DNA of 64,000 nucleotides, taken from Neurospora crassa OR74A (lineage: Eukaryota; Ascomycota; Sordariomycetes; Sordariales; Sordariaceae). The stretch is from contig NC_026501.1 in NCBI RefSeq assembly GCF_000182925.2, positions 3,038,001-3,102,000 on the forward strand, written 5' to 3'. The notes below the pieces were generated by a model that had not been told where the DNA came from, ran no database searches, and saw nothing but the letters and a program-made list of their open reading frames with translations. Positions within the stretch are counted from its first letter, which is position 1. Each line of letters starts with the position of its first letter. The translations under genes and the position numbers were made by a program. Below are positions 12,041-24,999 of the stretch, one piece after another.

Positions 12041-13944
12041 TCACTTAGCCTCCTGATCCTCCAGCTCCAATTTCTCAAGGGCATTTGTTGTAGGAGCTTC
12101 GACATCGGCGGCGGTGGTGGCACCAGTAGCACCAGCAGCAGCATCAGCATCAGCAGGAGTAGCAGAAGCACCGTAATCAACCAAGTCAGGTCGCCAAACA
12201 GCCTCGATGATACTCATTCGGCATCCCTTAGGTCTTGTGACGCCCTATTGCAACATATTGTTAGCCATCAAGTATTCAGAGGTAAACCCAGAAAGCATTA
12301 CTCATGCGGAATGTGGTGCTGATGACTGGACATACCTTGAAAACAAACCCATCACTAGCAGCCTTGAACAGTTCCCTGAACTCGGCCTCGGTGCGCTCCT
12401 GCGCGTTGAGCAACGCTAGCATGACCAAGTCCATACGACGCATGACGGTCTCGTCCCAGGGATTTTCCTGACCGGGCTCGAGAAGGCAATGGTCGTTAAT
12501 GATGACGCGGGCGCCGGGCTTGAGGGCGGGGATCAAGTTCTTCAGGAGTTTGATGGCATAGGGGGTAGAGTAGTTGTGCATGATCCAGCGGAAGAAGTAG
12601 ACTATAAGTATTGGTTGGTAAGCGAAACTCGGCGACAAGGAAAGACATGGTACTCACCATCAGCATCCTTGGTAGGCTGCTCCTGGAAGAAATCATGAGG
12701 CATCAGTTCAATCCTGCCAGCAACCTGCTCGTCCTCACAAATCGGTTTGGGCGCGCTCTCGACCGTCTTGGCCGTATCCTGTACCACAAACTTCATGTTC
12801 CTATACTTCTTGGCCAAGTCCACGTCCACAAAACCATGCGAGCCACCCACGTCCACAAACATGCCCCCCTTAGCGTCGATCTCGCTAAAGTCGTAGCCAC
12901 CACCCTCGACATCGAGCAGATACGAGACCTCGTAGCCTTCGCCGCCAGTAAGGCTGACCATGGCCTTGCCCATACGCCGCGCGCGCGCCGGGTCCTTGCC
13001 AAAGGTAACGAACATGGGCTCCTTATCGACCGTACCAAAGGCGAATTGGAAGCCGGCGCGGGTGAGTGAGGTGGCTTCTGGGTGGGTCTTGAGCGCCTCA
13101 AGCACGTGGGCTGCGGCCGGGAAGATGTCCTCTCCGTTGAAGGCAACCCAGGCATGCAGGTCGCTGTCCTCAGCAAGCACGCGGGAGGCGGCCGTGTGGG
13201 CAATGATGCCCGGGACCGGCTCACGGAAGATGCCCTTAGTCATGGCGAGGCGGAGGATGCGGGCCAGGTTGATGGGGTCCAATGATGTCTTGGATTGAAG
13301 CTCCGAGAGGGTGATGGTCTCGGCTGGGGGGAACAGTTTGGCTGAAAACTGTTAGCGATTTGCAAGAAGGGCAAAACAGTGCGGTTAACCATAGACTCAC
13401 CAATATCATAATGAGTGATCACTTGCAAGGCAAGAACGTCAAGGAACTATAGAGCATGTCAGTTCAACCTCTGTTACCGAAAAATCAAGAACCTTGAGAA
13501 CAATTCTCGCCAACGCACCTCCCAAACACCCCATCTCAGCGACTCGCGAGGTCCATGTGCAAGCAAGCCCAGTTCTCTCGTAGCGAAAATGATTTCCTGC
13601 CTGCTTCTCGAAATCTCGGCGGGCAGTTTCGGGAAATCGGCGGGCGCATCAACGTCAAAACTTGGCATCGGGAGGTTGTTATCCTTCATGTACGTCTCCA
13701 ACTTTTCTGTTTCCTTTGCAATCTTTTGCGCCAACGCAATCATCCGCGAGGTTGATGGCTGTCGCTCCGGTTCATCGGGAGGAGGGGTATGGATTCCAGT
13801 GGTGCTAGACTGAGGCTCCTTGAGCTTGGAGGTCAGTGATGAAGACAGGGCCGAAAATGACGAGCGGTTTTGCTTCTTTCCATCCTCGTCGGATATGGGT
13901 GATGGGCTGCGGTTCAGCCAAGAGCTAATCTTGAATTTTCCCAT
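12041..13944 (-). CDS. O-methyltransferase, COMT-like (secondary-metabolism type)
   Basis: Five exons on the minus strand, 13944-13519, 13446-13401, 13341-12658, 12601-12336 and 12244-12041, join in frame to 541 residues. This is an S-adenosylmethionine-dependent O-methyltransferase of the plant-COMT/fungal OMT family (Methyltransf_2). An N-terminal Ser-rich segment of about 60 residues precedes a helical dimerisation region. SAM motif I is FVDVGGSHGFVDVD near residue 316. The motif FRWIMHNYS carries the His that matches the family's catalytic base, and KPGARVIINDHCLLEPG follows. The C-terminal tail is Ala/Thr-rich low complexity. Relatives methylate phenolic polyketides such as sterigmatocystin precursors; the substrate here is unknown. 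No polyketide synthase is nearby, so it is not in an obvious cluster. Donors are GTGCGT, GTGAGT, GTGAGT and GTATGT. Start ATG 13944 is in good context (CAACATGG). Confidence 0.9.
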
Positions 13945-16900
13945 GTTGACAGTTCGATTTGGCTTTTCGATGTATGTAGTGCTGCTTCAGATTTGAAGTC
14001 GTCGAAAGGTCAAAGTGGCACACGTTGTGCTCCAACCACAATAAGTGAATATAAGTATAAACAAGGCGAAGGTTTTGCTGGTACAATGACCCTGGGACCA
14101 AATTTGAACCTTGGCAAGTGAAGTGCCTGGAAACATGAGGTCAGCCATTCACTTCCCTCAACTAGACAAATAGGGATGAAAGAGAGGCTCATTGAAGCCA
14201 CACGTCCGTAGTAGATTGAAACGGAATGGGTGAACCACATCATGCTATTGAATAGTTCCCGCAAGCCGTACATAACAAGAAGCACGCACGGTTAAGGCCA
14301 TACGTATAAAGAGGCATGCCTGGTGTGTTCCCAATATGCATGGATTTGAGATCCAGATGTTGCCTGGCTCAAGTAGGGGATGATACAAAACAACCAGGGG
14401 CTGTCGGCTGGTGGTATAGAATGCAACACAGTATTGGGTAAAACAGCGCAACCAAGAGTAAGAACGGGGAGGTATAATACCTGTAAGTAAGAGCCAACAT
14501 CAAGAACTATTATTCTTCATCAACTCCCTTTAGAGGGAAGGACGTTGTTTGCGGTCCGTCGTTGAAGGTGCAGTAACCTCAATGCAGCAGTGGTATGTAC
14601 CGTTAGCACTGCTGGCTGTATGTCTGATGGCTGTCGCCTGTCTGTCGGATTCTGCCTGGGTTCGGGCTTGACCAGGATATCGACGTCGAGTAACAGTTTG
14701 GACTGGTTTGGGTTACACCGAGGTCACTGGCTCCGTCTCGTTGGGAAGCTGATTGCCTTCCGGGCCGGTCGCACGGCCGTATGACTTGTCTGTCAAACCG
14801 CACTGCTGGTATCTGTCCCGGGACGTTGGGGACGTGTTCGGTTGGTGTGGTGTTGGTCGAAGGAATGGAGGAGAGGGAAACGTGGAGTAATAACTGGGCT
14901 GGTCCCACGCTGTCGGTGTTGATCCGATCTCAATATGCGTATCCGGGAGGGAAGAGAAGAAGAACCAGTGAAGTTTGCCGGCGAGACTGCGGGTACAAGT
15001 CGCACGACAGGGCAAGCTCCAGTTGTTATTGCGACGAAGACAAAGGCGAATGGGATCAGACGGCAATAGACAGGGCAGACCCAGGCTATAGAGACGGGCT
15101 TCTACATGGCTAGATGCTAGTTGGCGGAGAGGAGGGGAGTCGCTCCGGGGGAAATCCGGAGGAGTGAGCAGTCCATGCCCCTTTCGTTGTCAATGGAGGA
15201 GGAGGTTGTCGGAACATGGTCTTATGGCCTATGGAGGACCCAGAATTCCCAAAGATTGCAAAGCTGCATCGATCGAAGGATGGCGGTCGTGCACGACACA
15301 AGAAGGCCATGCCCACCATGTGAGAGCAAACCATGCCTTTGGCTTATTACCAACGGGGGAGCGCATGCAAGCGGGCGGCTCCATCAGATCCATTATTTTG
15401 TCTTGTATTCGCCATGTCCTGGCCAATCCATCTCCATGTCCGTCCACACTCCTACCCATAGGACCGGGCTCCGGGGTGTTAGAAGGGGTACTATAGATAT
15501 ACGCAGATGCTGGCTGCCAATGCCGCGGGCCGAGGTGACGTTGTATCTCGTCCAGGAACTCGTATTACGACGTCTGGAAACATAGCCGAGAGGGAAGCCA
15601 AGGTCAAGAAGGATCGCGTCGGTGTTTCTCCGAGCCAAGTGTCCATGGGAGAAGTTAACAGCCACGGGCTACCTATCCAAACCGTCGGAACAGCGCCCTC
15701 CCAGTCCCAAGGTGTTGGGCACACGCTAGTACGACCTGGGTTGTACAGCCTGTGAGGAGCCTCAAATTCAGAGGTGCCCGGTGGACACTGGCGGCCCGTG
15801 GCAGAAACGTGGGGAGTGAACCTCGCTGGCCTCTGGAATTGGTTCCTGCGGTTCTTGGGGGCCCTGGGCCTGGGACCTGGCGTCTGGGAGATGCGGACAT
15901 TGGTTGGGATTTTGGAGCTGGGAGATGAGTGCCCTGATGTCGGAACCAGGCCGATGACGACCAACAAGGCAACTACACTAACTGGACGATATGTCGTGTT
16001 AGTTGCCCTCTCTCAGGTCGGATTTTGGGGGAGGACAACAAAAGTGTGTTGAACGGTGCAAAGGGTGCCAAGGCGAGCAAGTCCAACGTACATTGATGCG
16101 AACGCCTTTCCCTCCCCAGGAATTGCTGCAAGGTCAGAGACTGAGAAAACAGAAGAGGTAGAATGGTCGGAGATGGATGCGAGAACCGAGACGTCTTATT
16201 GGTCATTGAGTTCTGATAAGCCCCACAGTCCTCGAAATTGGCAGTCCACTTTCTCACCCATATGTACCTAGGTACCTCTATGTACTATGGAAAATACTTC
16301 CAGGGCCGCCAAGCGGGATGCTGCGCACAACCACATCTGCCTTCTTCCTTCCCCTTGCCTTCTTTGATGTCGTTCACATGACAGTCAAGCGGTGTTAACT
16401 TAAATCATCTTCATTCTGGCAGGTCAGACCTGGGGCAATGACCGACGACACACCGACTCTTAAAAGTCAGAAGGTGGTGGTCACCTCTTTTAGGATCATT
16501 GTCTACCAACCAAGGTACCGTTCGACCTAAGAATACTTCTAGTTTGCCCTGACGGAACACGAGGGGAACCGATTGTTCGGCATCTGAATTGAGTTGGCGG
16601 CCGCCTTGTGTGACCACACCAGTGGGATGCCCTCAACAAGGAGCAGACACGCCTGTGAGGGTCCTGCAGTGAACATTATGGACGTTGGCAGGCGAGAGCC
16701 CCCCCCCCCTCAACAACACCAATGCCGCAAATGATTCATGTCACGGCAGTCGAAACCGCCATCAAGCCATGTCTCAGCCATCCGTTCTGCCTGAAAGCCG
16801 TCAGCACGGCATTTCAAAGCAGCTTTCCGGCATCTTTGAAACGACTGGTCAATGAATATTTGCGGTTGCTCACGCCAAGTCAATTCGGTAAGCACTGAAC

Positions 16901-18445
16901 AACCAACACTGGTGAGCCATAACGAGTTCTTCGTCACCATCCCCCTACCCCAGAAGCCCGCATTGGACAAACACAGCACACCACACCACACCACACCACA
17001 CCAAAGTACCTACCTAGAGGTACGTACTCGGTTTCAGTATCACAAAGAACACAACAAGAGGAACGAAGACATGACACAAAGTGGGATGGATGATTCTTCC
17101 CTCTGTTGTTCCCGTTTCTTGTTACCTGTTTCCGGCCCAGTACCATGGAGAGGGTATCAATTATCGGAACCCGTAGTGTGCTTCCTCTCGGTCTTGTTCA
17201 CGAAATCCATGCGCGAACAGGGAAAGTTTCGGCTGATTGATGTCGACATGCTAGCTATGGACTACGGACTATACTACAGATCACCGAAGACAAGATCCCT
17301 TTGACGGTTCAAACCTACATATTTTCATTTCGTGGGGCCTCCCCGCAGACACTAGTTAGACTTGTTGACGTGGCCTGGTAGCTAAGCTCTCCAGCTACAG
17401 CACTGGTGAATGCTAGCAAGGCGGCGGGAGGTTGAGGTATCTACAAGTGTACAAGCCCTACTATGTAAGATGTACTTGTAGGCTGCTAAGAAAGGGGGCC
17501 GTTGACTGGTTGGAAACCGGCCACCCTAACGAAATGATGAAAAGTCCTCGGTCCAGTCCAAAGCCCCCCCCCCCCCCTTGGGGCATCGGAATCCAAACCA
17601 TGCTGTCAACCCCATCTTTGCTCGATAATGTTAATTGTCCCTATACCTTAAATCACATGGAAACACAAGCCAGGGAAATCGGAATAAACTCTTCGGCAAA
17701 TCACTTGTCCATATAGAAGAGCAATTCTGCTGTTGCAGCAAGCAAGAAGCATCGAACGCATGTTCCACTCGCTCGGAACAAGCCACCAAGGGGCCGAGTG
17801 GGTGGGCGGGTGCCACGTGTTAAAGGAGGAGACATCGGTCGCTAGTGAGGCTAGGCTTAACAAGGGGACAACGTACTACAATATTTTCATTCTTGTTCAC
17901 TCTACCCACTTCATCTTCGTTCTGGCATCCGATCTCCAGTTTCCTTCTTGTGGACTTCTCGAATATCAACTACGCTATATCCGAGCCAACTACATAACTC
18001 TAGAAGAACGTCGTCAATGAACTATCCATTAGTGTACATACACGTAGCGTGCACAGTATATGCAGGCATGTACCCATCAAGATACATATTGATATGGAAA
18101 ACGTTCGTTCTGGGCTATCCCGGCGTCCACCGGAGTTTCCAACGGTAACGGTGGGATACGCATGGGCGACCGAAGTCATAGAAATGGAAGAACACGAACT
18201 GCATATGACGTTCGGCTTCCAAGTACACCCCAACATGAAGAAAAAAATGCGATGTAGTGATGTGATGACTGCGGTAAGGGCCGTGCTGATGGCTGAATTT
18301 GGGCGTCCTCTAGCTTCTAGATCTAGTCCACATGTCGTCAACAGGGTTGGCGATGATGGGCGACCTTGACCAAAGTTAGGTGAAGCGATGGTCAGAAAAG
18401 ATCCAGGAGAGGGGAAGGAGGAGAAGTAAGAGAGAGAGAGGAGAA

Positions 18446-18471
18446 GGGGGGGGGGGGGGGGGGGGGGGGGG
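18446..18471. repeat. G homopolymer, 26 bases
   Basis: A run of 26 G directly after a purine-only stretch (GAGAGAGAGAGG). A run this long can form G-quadruplex or triplex DNA and is also a likely spot for assembly error. Confidence 0.9.
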
Positions 18472-19581
18472 TCCAGGAAAAACAGAAACAAGCCGTCGGA
18501 CCAGTGAGAAGCTAGTCCTAACGAACGCTACTAGTACTGCTGCTGTGGGGAAGCGAATGACTGGAGCCGAAGAAACAACGAAACTTGCATTTTGCGATCG
18601 CGTTCGGTGCATTGGTGGAGACAACTTAACCCCCTTTTCTTTTTTTTGCCGAACCGTTGCATGAGAATTCGAGGTTCAATGTGGATATCCCCCCCCCCCC
18701 CTGCAAGTTCGCTTGCGGCTTCCACTTATATGTAAGAAGGATATGTCATTGAATTGGACGTTGATGTTAGGTAGTTTTGAGCAAGAAAGGGACAGAGTAC
18801 AGTGGTGATGTTGAATCTACACCACCTGCCATCACTTTGACCACTCGGCACCAGGGGCACACCAGCGACAACACCATACCACACCACTCCTCGGAAGTAC
18901 GTAGGGCATGATACCTAGGAAAGTTCAATGCGGTGGTTTCAACTCCGAGTTGGGATTTGTATCTGAAGGGTCAGAAGGGGAGCGATAGCGATGCTCGGGG
19001 AACCTAAGCAATGGTCAAGCGATAATACCCTCTGCAGGGGCTCCAATGAGTTCAACAGCAGTCTGGCTTTTGGTGTGGATGAGGGGTTTCGAAGGCGATG
19101 ACGACCGGTGTATCTGTAGTGTACACTAGTAGGTCATGTAGAGAGTGAACTGCGACTGTGAAAAGCGAGTAGATGAAGAAAAGACAAGAAGGGACGAGAG
19201 TGCGGTACTTGTGTCTTGAGCTTCTCTGGCTTCCATTCGTTTGGACCGGGACATTTTGTCCACAATTCCTTTTTTTTTTTTCTCTATACTCTCCTCTGTG
19301 TTTCGATCTGTTTCCTCATGCATTCTGATCACAAGTAACCACATACAAAAGATAGTTGGACCTTGAGGGTGAAGGAAATGCGCAAATAGAATTCTGACCA
19401 GAAAACGTCGTCAGTGGTATCTTATACGTAGGAGAGAGGCACAAGATGATAACGGGGAAAGAGATCATCACCCGACAAAAACAAAAGCCATTCTTGTGTA
19501 AACCTCCATCCGGCCGTCCGCCTATTTGCAATGCAATCATCAATGAACCACTGATCCATCCGCCCAACCGTCGAACGTATC

Positions 19582-19582
<1 letters not shown>

Positions 19583-19634
<52 letters not shown>
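19583..19634. repeat. A homopolymer, 52 bases
   Basis: Lies 107 bp beyond the stop codon of the minus-strand LaeA-like gene, so it reads as oligo-T in that gene's 3' region. No target-site duplication flanks it, so nothing supports a retroposed origin. Confidence 0.95.
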
Positions 19635-19636
<2 letters not shown>

Positions 19637-19740
19637 CTTTTTTCACCCCCATTTACCCGCCTGGTCCATCCATCCGTTCGTTCATCCATTCATACATAAG
19701 TTCCATCCCATCCCATCCCGGAAAACCACAGCCCGTTCAC

Positions 19741-21751
19741 TCAGTAACTCCCCGCCACGGGCTTTTGCCCATATACAATATGCAACGGCATGTACAACAA
19801 CGCCGAGTTATCATGATACGCCCTCCGAACCTGAATCAAAAACATCTCGACCTGTTCTCTGCTCCATCTCAATCCCCTCGTAAGGGGTCCCAGTGCAATA
19901 GCCTGGATGCCATCCAGCAAAATCGTGCGCCAGTACAGCCCCACCGTTTTCAGCACTTTATTCTTGGGCCAGGTTCCGATAGGGATCTGTAGAATGCGCT
20001 CCGTGACATTCACGAACCCAGCCTCGCGCATCATTTGTGCTAGGTTGCCGCCGGCCGCAGCATGGAAGTCGACACCTAGGGCAGCGAGACCATCGCGGAC
20101 TACAGCCCAGTATTGAGCCAGGGGGTGGTCGGCGGGCATGGGGCCGGTCATGGAGACGGGGAAGTGAACAACTTCTTGCATTTCGAACCAGCCGCCTGGT
20201 CGGAGGTGTCTACAGTTGAAAGAGATGGGTCTCGGTTAGCGGGCTGGATGAAGGGGTAAGTAGACACAGGTAGGGGATAAAAGAGAAAGAAAGAAAGAAA
20301 CGTACTCCACTGTTCGCCTCATCAGACGAGGCCAGTCCTTGATGCCCATTACGGTGTGGCGAGTGTGGACATAGTCAAAGTAGTTACGAGGGTGTAGCCA
20401 TCTTGAGGTTTATGTTAGTTCGAAATCATTGATCGTCATCATCTCTCCCGAATATGCCTTCGTCAACTTACGGGCTTCTGTGACATTGGTAAGTGACTAC
20501 CCTCTTTGTGATAATATAATACCTAAGAATTGAGGTAACTTACTCAATATCATCGACCATAAACCGCACATTAGGCGGCACCCACTCCGGTTGTATTGGA
20601 CTTAGATCTACGCCGAGGATATTCGCGCTCTCGAAAATGTCACCCACTGTGGGATGATGATACGTGTGTCAGCCTTTTCTTTGATCATAGAGGGGGTGCC
20701 TGAAACTCGAAGCTCGAAAAAGGGCAGAACTTACTCTCAATGCACCAAAGTCCCGTCCCAGTTCCAATGTCCAAGATTTCTTGGGGATGGCTCCCGATGG
20801 GCGCGTAATACAGCCTTCCGCACAACATCTTCACCATGGCATGTTTCATGTCTTCTCGTTGTTGCCTGTTCGCTCTGCGTTAGCTGAACCGTATTCAGGT
20901 AATCATCGGAGTATCCCCCACATGATGATGTCTTTAAAAACACTCGCCGCCTCCGCATAATATCAGAAAGATTTGACGTACTCAACATCATCATTGGGAA
21001 AGTTGTATCGTCCCTCACGGAACCTGTGATAGCGCCTCCCATTCTCATAAACATAGTCGCGTATACTCTCAGCTAGCGACGTCGAACATGTTGTGTTGGC
21101 GTCAGATTCGTAACCCGCGTCTGAAGCCATCTCGTCATGGTCGATGGTGATATTCCCGTCCTCGGCCGCTTGCTCTACAGCTGCCCTTTCTTCTTGCTCA
21201 GCGTCGAACTCCCCGTCATCATCATCTTCTTCTTCTTCTTCGCCCGCCTCTTCTCGCCCCCGTTTCGTCGCTTCCAGTGCCGTGTGGTATGGTGACGGTG
21301 ATGATAGCAGCAGCCGCATCGACCTCTCGCCTGGCGAGCTGGGTTCACCCGACGGAAGCGGGGATGCGCCGTAAAGTGAAGGGGAGTTTGTCGTCGATTT
21401 GGAAAAGACCGTGTCTGCACGAGATATGACGGAGTCGGTACTCTCCTCCAGGTCAGGGTCATGGGTCGTTATTGGAGCATCGTCAGCTCGAACAGATTTT
21501 GGTGCGGTTTCACTGGAGGTGAGGATGACTGCTGTGTCTGCTTGCGCAACCGTGTAATCGGGGGACTCGTCCACCACCACCACCACCTGCTGGGCTTTCG
21601 TCGAGCCTTTGTCGACTTGTGACGAAATCGATTGGGAACTTGGCTGGGCCAAGGTGCCATCGTCGCTGGCAGATGAGCTACACTCGTACGTTCTGTTCTT
21701 GTCGGGGTTCGAGACACCGGACACAGCCGGGTCACCCTGTATGCGCTCCAT
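19741..21751 (-). CDS. LaeA-like SAM-dependent methyltransferase
   Basis: Five minus-strand exons, 21751-20982, 20874-20735, 20646-20544, 20401-20306 and 20209-19741, join in frame to 525 residues. The first about 255 residues are Ser/Thr/Glu-rich and probably disordered, with an acidic run (EEEEEDDDDGEFDAEQEE). The methyltransferase core follows: EDMKHAMVKMLCGRLYYAP, motif I ILDIGTGTGLWCIEMGD (about 290-306), NILGVDLSPIQPEWVPPN, then FDYVHTRHTVMGIKDWP and LRPGGWFEMQEV, with the family's C-terminal MPLHIVYGQKP. LaeA proteins are nuclear regulators of secondary metabolism and development, acting with velvet proteins; fungi carry many paralogues of unknown target. This is one of those, not clearly the LAE-1 orthologue. 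The frame stays open 42 codons upstream to 21877 but has no ATG there, so I start at ATG 21751. An unseen upstream exon remains possible. Confident family call, uncertain role. Confidence 0.9.
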
Positions 21752-24206
21752 CCTGGACGCCGAAAACGCAGCAGACGCGAACCTGGAAAAGTTCTTTCCT
21801 CTCTCGTTTCCAGGGCGGCCAAGGGGACTGACTGGTGGGTTTGGGACTGCAGGACGGGGATAAGCCCAAGACAGCAACAGGCTACCTTTTGGGCCAAATG
21901 AGGTTGCAGCACGTTATATCGCTTTGACCCTAGTAGAAGCAGAAGCAGACACGGGGACAGCAGCAGCAGCAGCACCAACTCCTCACGCCCGTTATGTCTG
22001 TAGGTCTCAAGTGCGGGCTATGTGGTCTTGAGTAACACGCGGACTGAACGGGAGCGTTGATTGCTCAGCCGAGACTTGTGTATCGCCGTGAGGACAGAAG
22101 AGCCAGTGTCCCACCAACGGCCAGCAGCATGCACAGCAAATCCGTTGGTGAAGGGGTCCGAAGATATGTTTGGCGTACTGTGTAGTGATTCTGTACCTTG
22201 GCACGCCTAAACCCGGTTATACGAGCAGTCAATCGCCAGGGAGACTGGTAAGGAGGAAGAGAGAATCTCTCAGGGCATGAGAGACCACCACACTGTGAAA
22301 CAGACTCAAGACCGAAGTTCTGGGATGCGATTTGTAAAGCGTGGTAAAGGTGAGGCGAAGGATAAGCAGCTTGTGGCTTGTATTCTGGAAACGGGAAGAA
22401 AATCGTGACTATTGCGACAGGATGACGGACCGTTCAGACCGAGATCCAGGTTCGTACGGTTGGTGGCCAGTAGTCGGCGTACGTTCCACAACAAGGGAAG
22501 CCCAAGTAGGTATGTGACCCAGTATGTTAACGGGGATATGAGCACTTATTTGCTGTCCGGAGAGCAATCAAAGCCGGTAGTAAAGCTGGCAATCGAGGAA
22601 TTCGTCGCGGATAAAACTGTATGAGCTTAACCTACAAAGTATCGCCCAAGTGAGTGAGTCGTCTGTGCTAATGAGGATGGACTCGAATTAGAGGATGGTC
22701 AACTGCCGAAGAGCTTGTCGTCCGCGTGATCGTCGGGGCAAAGGCAAGCAGCTACCGAATGCTTGTACTCTGAAGTAATATGTGAAGGGGGTGAAGTTGG
22801 CGACAAGAACCAAAAGGGCAAACAAGATGAGTGTTATGGAAGTTCCAATGCTGGTGAACCTCTGACGACTTAACAGTCCTGGATAAGTATGTAGGTACCT
22901 CAGTCTGGACCCCCTTGCGTTCTGCACCAGCGCGCTTGGCAGCCAGGTACAGAATACACAGTACCACGCTGTCAAGGGAGGGTAGAAAATGAAGATAATG
23001 CGATCGATCCCTGACGTATAGCGTGGCCAGGATGTGGGGGGTTTGGAAATCATTTCGTTCTTCAACTCGTCAACACCCCCCCCCCCCCCTGGTTCTCATT
23101 CTCCTAGACTCGTCGTCGTCTGTTTCCCCGTCTTATTAAGGTGCCCATGAACCACCAATACGGTACCATCCCGATTTAATTCACTGTCGTATAGATTCGG
23201 CTTGCAATATGATGGTGTCGTGCGGTAGGCGGATGAAGTGACCCGGACAAGCCACAGCGCACTACAGAAAAGCCACCGAAACGGAAGGAGGAGAAACACA
23301 AATGAGCTAAAATAGAGACACCCAGTTCAAGGATTGCATGTTCGGTTGCTTAGACTACGACGTGACCGTGGATAGCAGAACTGCTCTGGAAGCGAGTTAG
23401 CACTTGGCGTCGCCCTGAGCAGATCACAGAGTTGGGCTATTCCGCTTCGCAAAAAGAGAACGAGAGAACGATAGGATGAAAGGATAAGAGGTCATGGTAT
23501 GGTCCAGTCACGAACCCATCTCAATCGCATTCGCAGTCCCGAGAGGTCTCGGAGGAGCGCCCGCCGCCACCACACGCATCCATCTAACCAACCCGATTCC
23601 TGTTCTGATCTCTGGCAATGCCAAAGATGCCATCCAAACGTGTCACGGAGGTCATGAGGTTTGGGGGACTCGATACCCTAGCAGATTATATCTCCTTATA
23701 GCGGCTCAACTCCGTATACATCACGGACCGGTCTCGATTTGATGATGAAGAGGTTTTGGGGTACAAAGATTGCAGCATTGCTGTACTGTGATTCGTAAGA
23801 GCAGGATCTCACAGAAAGGGTCCATGCCCAGGTCCAGGTCCAGGTTCTTGATCCGCACACCAACCCTGGGTTTCTCGAAAATGGCATGGCGACTTGAATA
23901 ACGAGTTGGATTGGATAAACATGCGGTTCGGGCAAATTGTTGTTGGAGGAAACGGGGGTCGTTGTTCTATGATGGTCATCTTGGAAAACCAGAGTACCTA
24001 CTAGACTAAGTAAGGTAGAGTCAAGCCACAGGGTAGCCTCCATAGCCCACTCGGAAAGCGGCCGGGGGTCTTGCCTAGCTTCAGCCTCACTCCAGCCCCA
24101 GCTCCCCTTCACGTTCGCCACTTTCACTCGCTGGACTGAAGCAGCGCTCCACCCGACAGGCAGAGCAAACTGACGTGGAGCTTGAGCCTTGTTCCCGTCC
24201 TACCTT
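21752..24206. other. Promoter side of the LaeA-like gene up to the transposon
   Basis: About 2.4 kb without a supported gene. The part next to 21751 is the likely 5' UTR and promoter. A run of 14 C lies near 23076-23089. The sequence shows no RIP-like AT enrichment until the transposon boundary at 24207, where composition changes abruptly. Confidence 0.55.
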
Positions 24207-24208
24207 TA

Positions 24209-24304
24209 CTTGGGGGCTGGGCGAAGTGGGACCTTTTGTCAACCCCCTCTCATAAAAGAGGGGGGGAAAAAATAATGGGACAAACTTTTATTATGGGACA
24301 AGCC
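24209..24304 (+). repeat. Left terminal inverted repeat with internal palindrome
   Basis: Starts CTTGGGGGCTGG and includes CCCCCTCTCATAAAAGAGGG, which can fold as an 8-bp hairpin, followed by ATGGGACAAAC and TTTTATTATGGGACAAG. The motif TGGGACAA occurs twice, as expected for transposase-binding repeats. It pairs with 27345-27449. Confidence 0.85.
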
Positions 24305-24999
24305 ACATAGTAATCTACTAGTAAAGTAACCCATCGCTATAGTAAATCACCACATTACACATTAATGCAACGTCTTTAAGAGCCCAGTATATTGCCCAGT
24401 TGGGTAGTAAGTAAATAAAGGACTGGGTTTTAGTCTTTTTTATTATTTTCTGGCACTGGTGTAGTTACTAATATAGTCGCTAGTATAGTCGCTAGTGCGG
24501 GTATAACCTCCTACACAACCGCCTCCCGCTTTATTAGCGTACTCCTTATACGTGTAGCCTCCTTTCGTACTTATATACGGGGTTTTATAGTACCCTTAAC
24601 GAACCTTATAACCCCCTAGTATAGTATTGATTTTAGAGCTCTTAGTTGTAATAAAGTAAATAAAAGGGTGGGAATTAGTATTAAGGTTAAGGTAGTTGGT
24701 GTTGATGGTCTAGCTCGTGCGGGAGGTTTGGGCGTAGCGGGCGGGTTAAAAAGACGGCGGTTAATTGGGGGAGGGAGTACTAGTAAATCCTCTTCCTTAT
24801 CCTTATCCTCTTCGTTATCATTATCCCTATTATAAACTTCCTTAAGGGTAACCTTATTATTATTATTAAGAAGGGTACTTTCGTCTTCAAATATTTTATT
24901 AATTATTTATATATTAAAACGAGTAATAACTTAAAAAACCGTTTTAGTAATTAGGGGGCGAGGGTATAGGGGGGAGGAGGGGAGCTTTGGCGGGCGAGT

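Larger units (their letters stand above)
13945..19740. other. 5.8 kb intergenic region between the O-methyltransferase and LaeA-like genes
   Basis: It must contain the promoter of the O-methyltransferase on the left and the 3' UTR of the LaeA-like gene on the right. Base composition is mixed and not RIP-like. Open frames are short and lack any recognisable domain. It contains a 26-base G tract (18446-18471), a 52-base A tract (19583-19634), a CCACA tandem near 16976-17002 and two copies of a TACCTA palindromic motif (near 16265 and 17005). I see no gene. Confidence 0.6.

Noticed and set aside
16852-17304. 150-codon plus-strand frame
   Set aside because: Crosses the CCACA tandem and shows no family likeness; judged a chance frame.
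18049-18369. 106-codon plus-strand frame with some balanced composition
   Set aside because: No recognisable motif, no neighbours that explain it, and no splice sites around it. A real small gene is not excluded.
19570-19650. Poly-A tract as the tail of a retroposed sequence
   Set aside because: No target duplication and no body of an element beside it; the same holds for the other homopolymers.
19446-19883. 145-codon frame with a long Lys run
   Set aside because: The Lys run is the 52-base A tract, and the frame overlaps the last exon of the LaeA-like gene on the other strand.
21752-21877. 42-codon in-frame extension of the LaeA-like gene
   Set aside because: It begins with TTG and has no ATG; probably 5' UTR.
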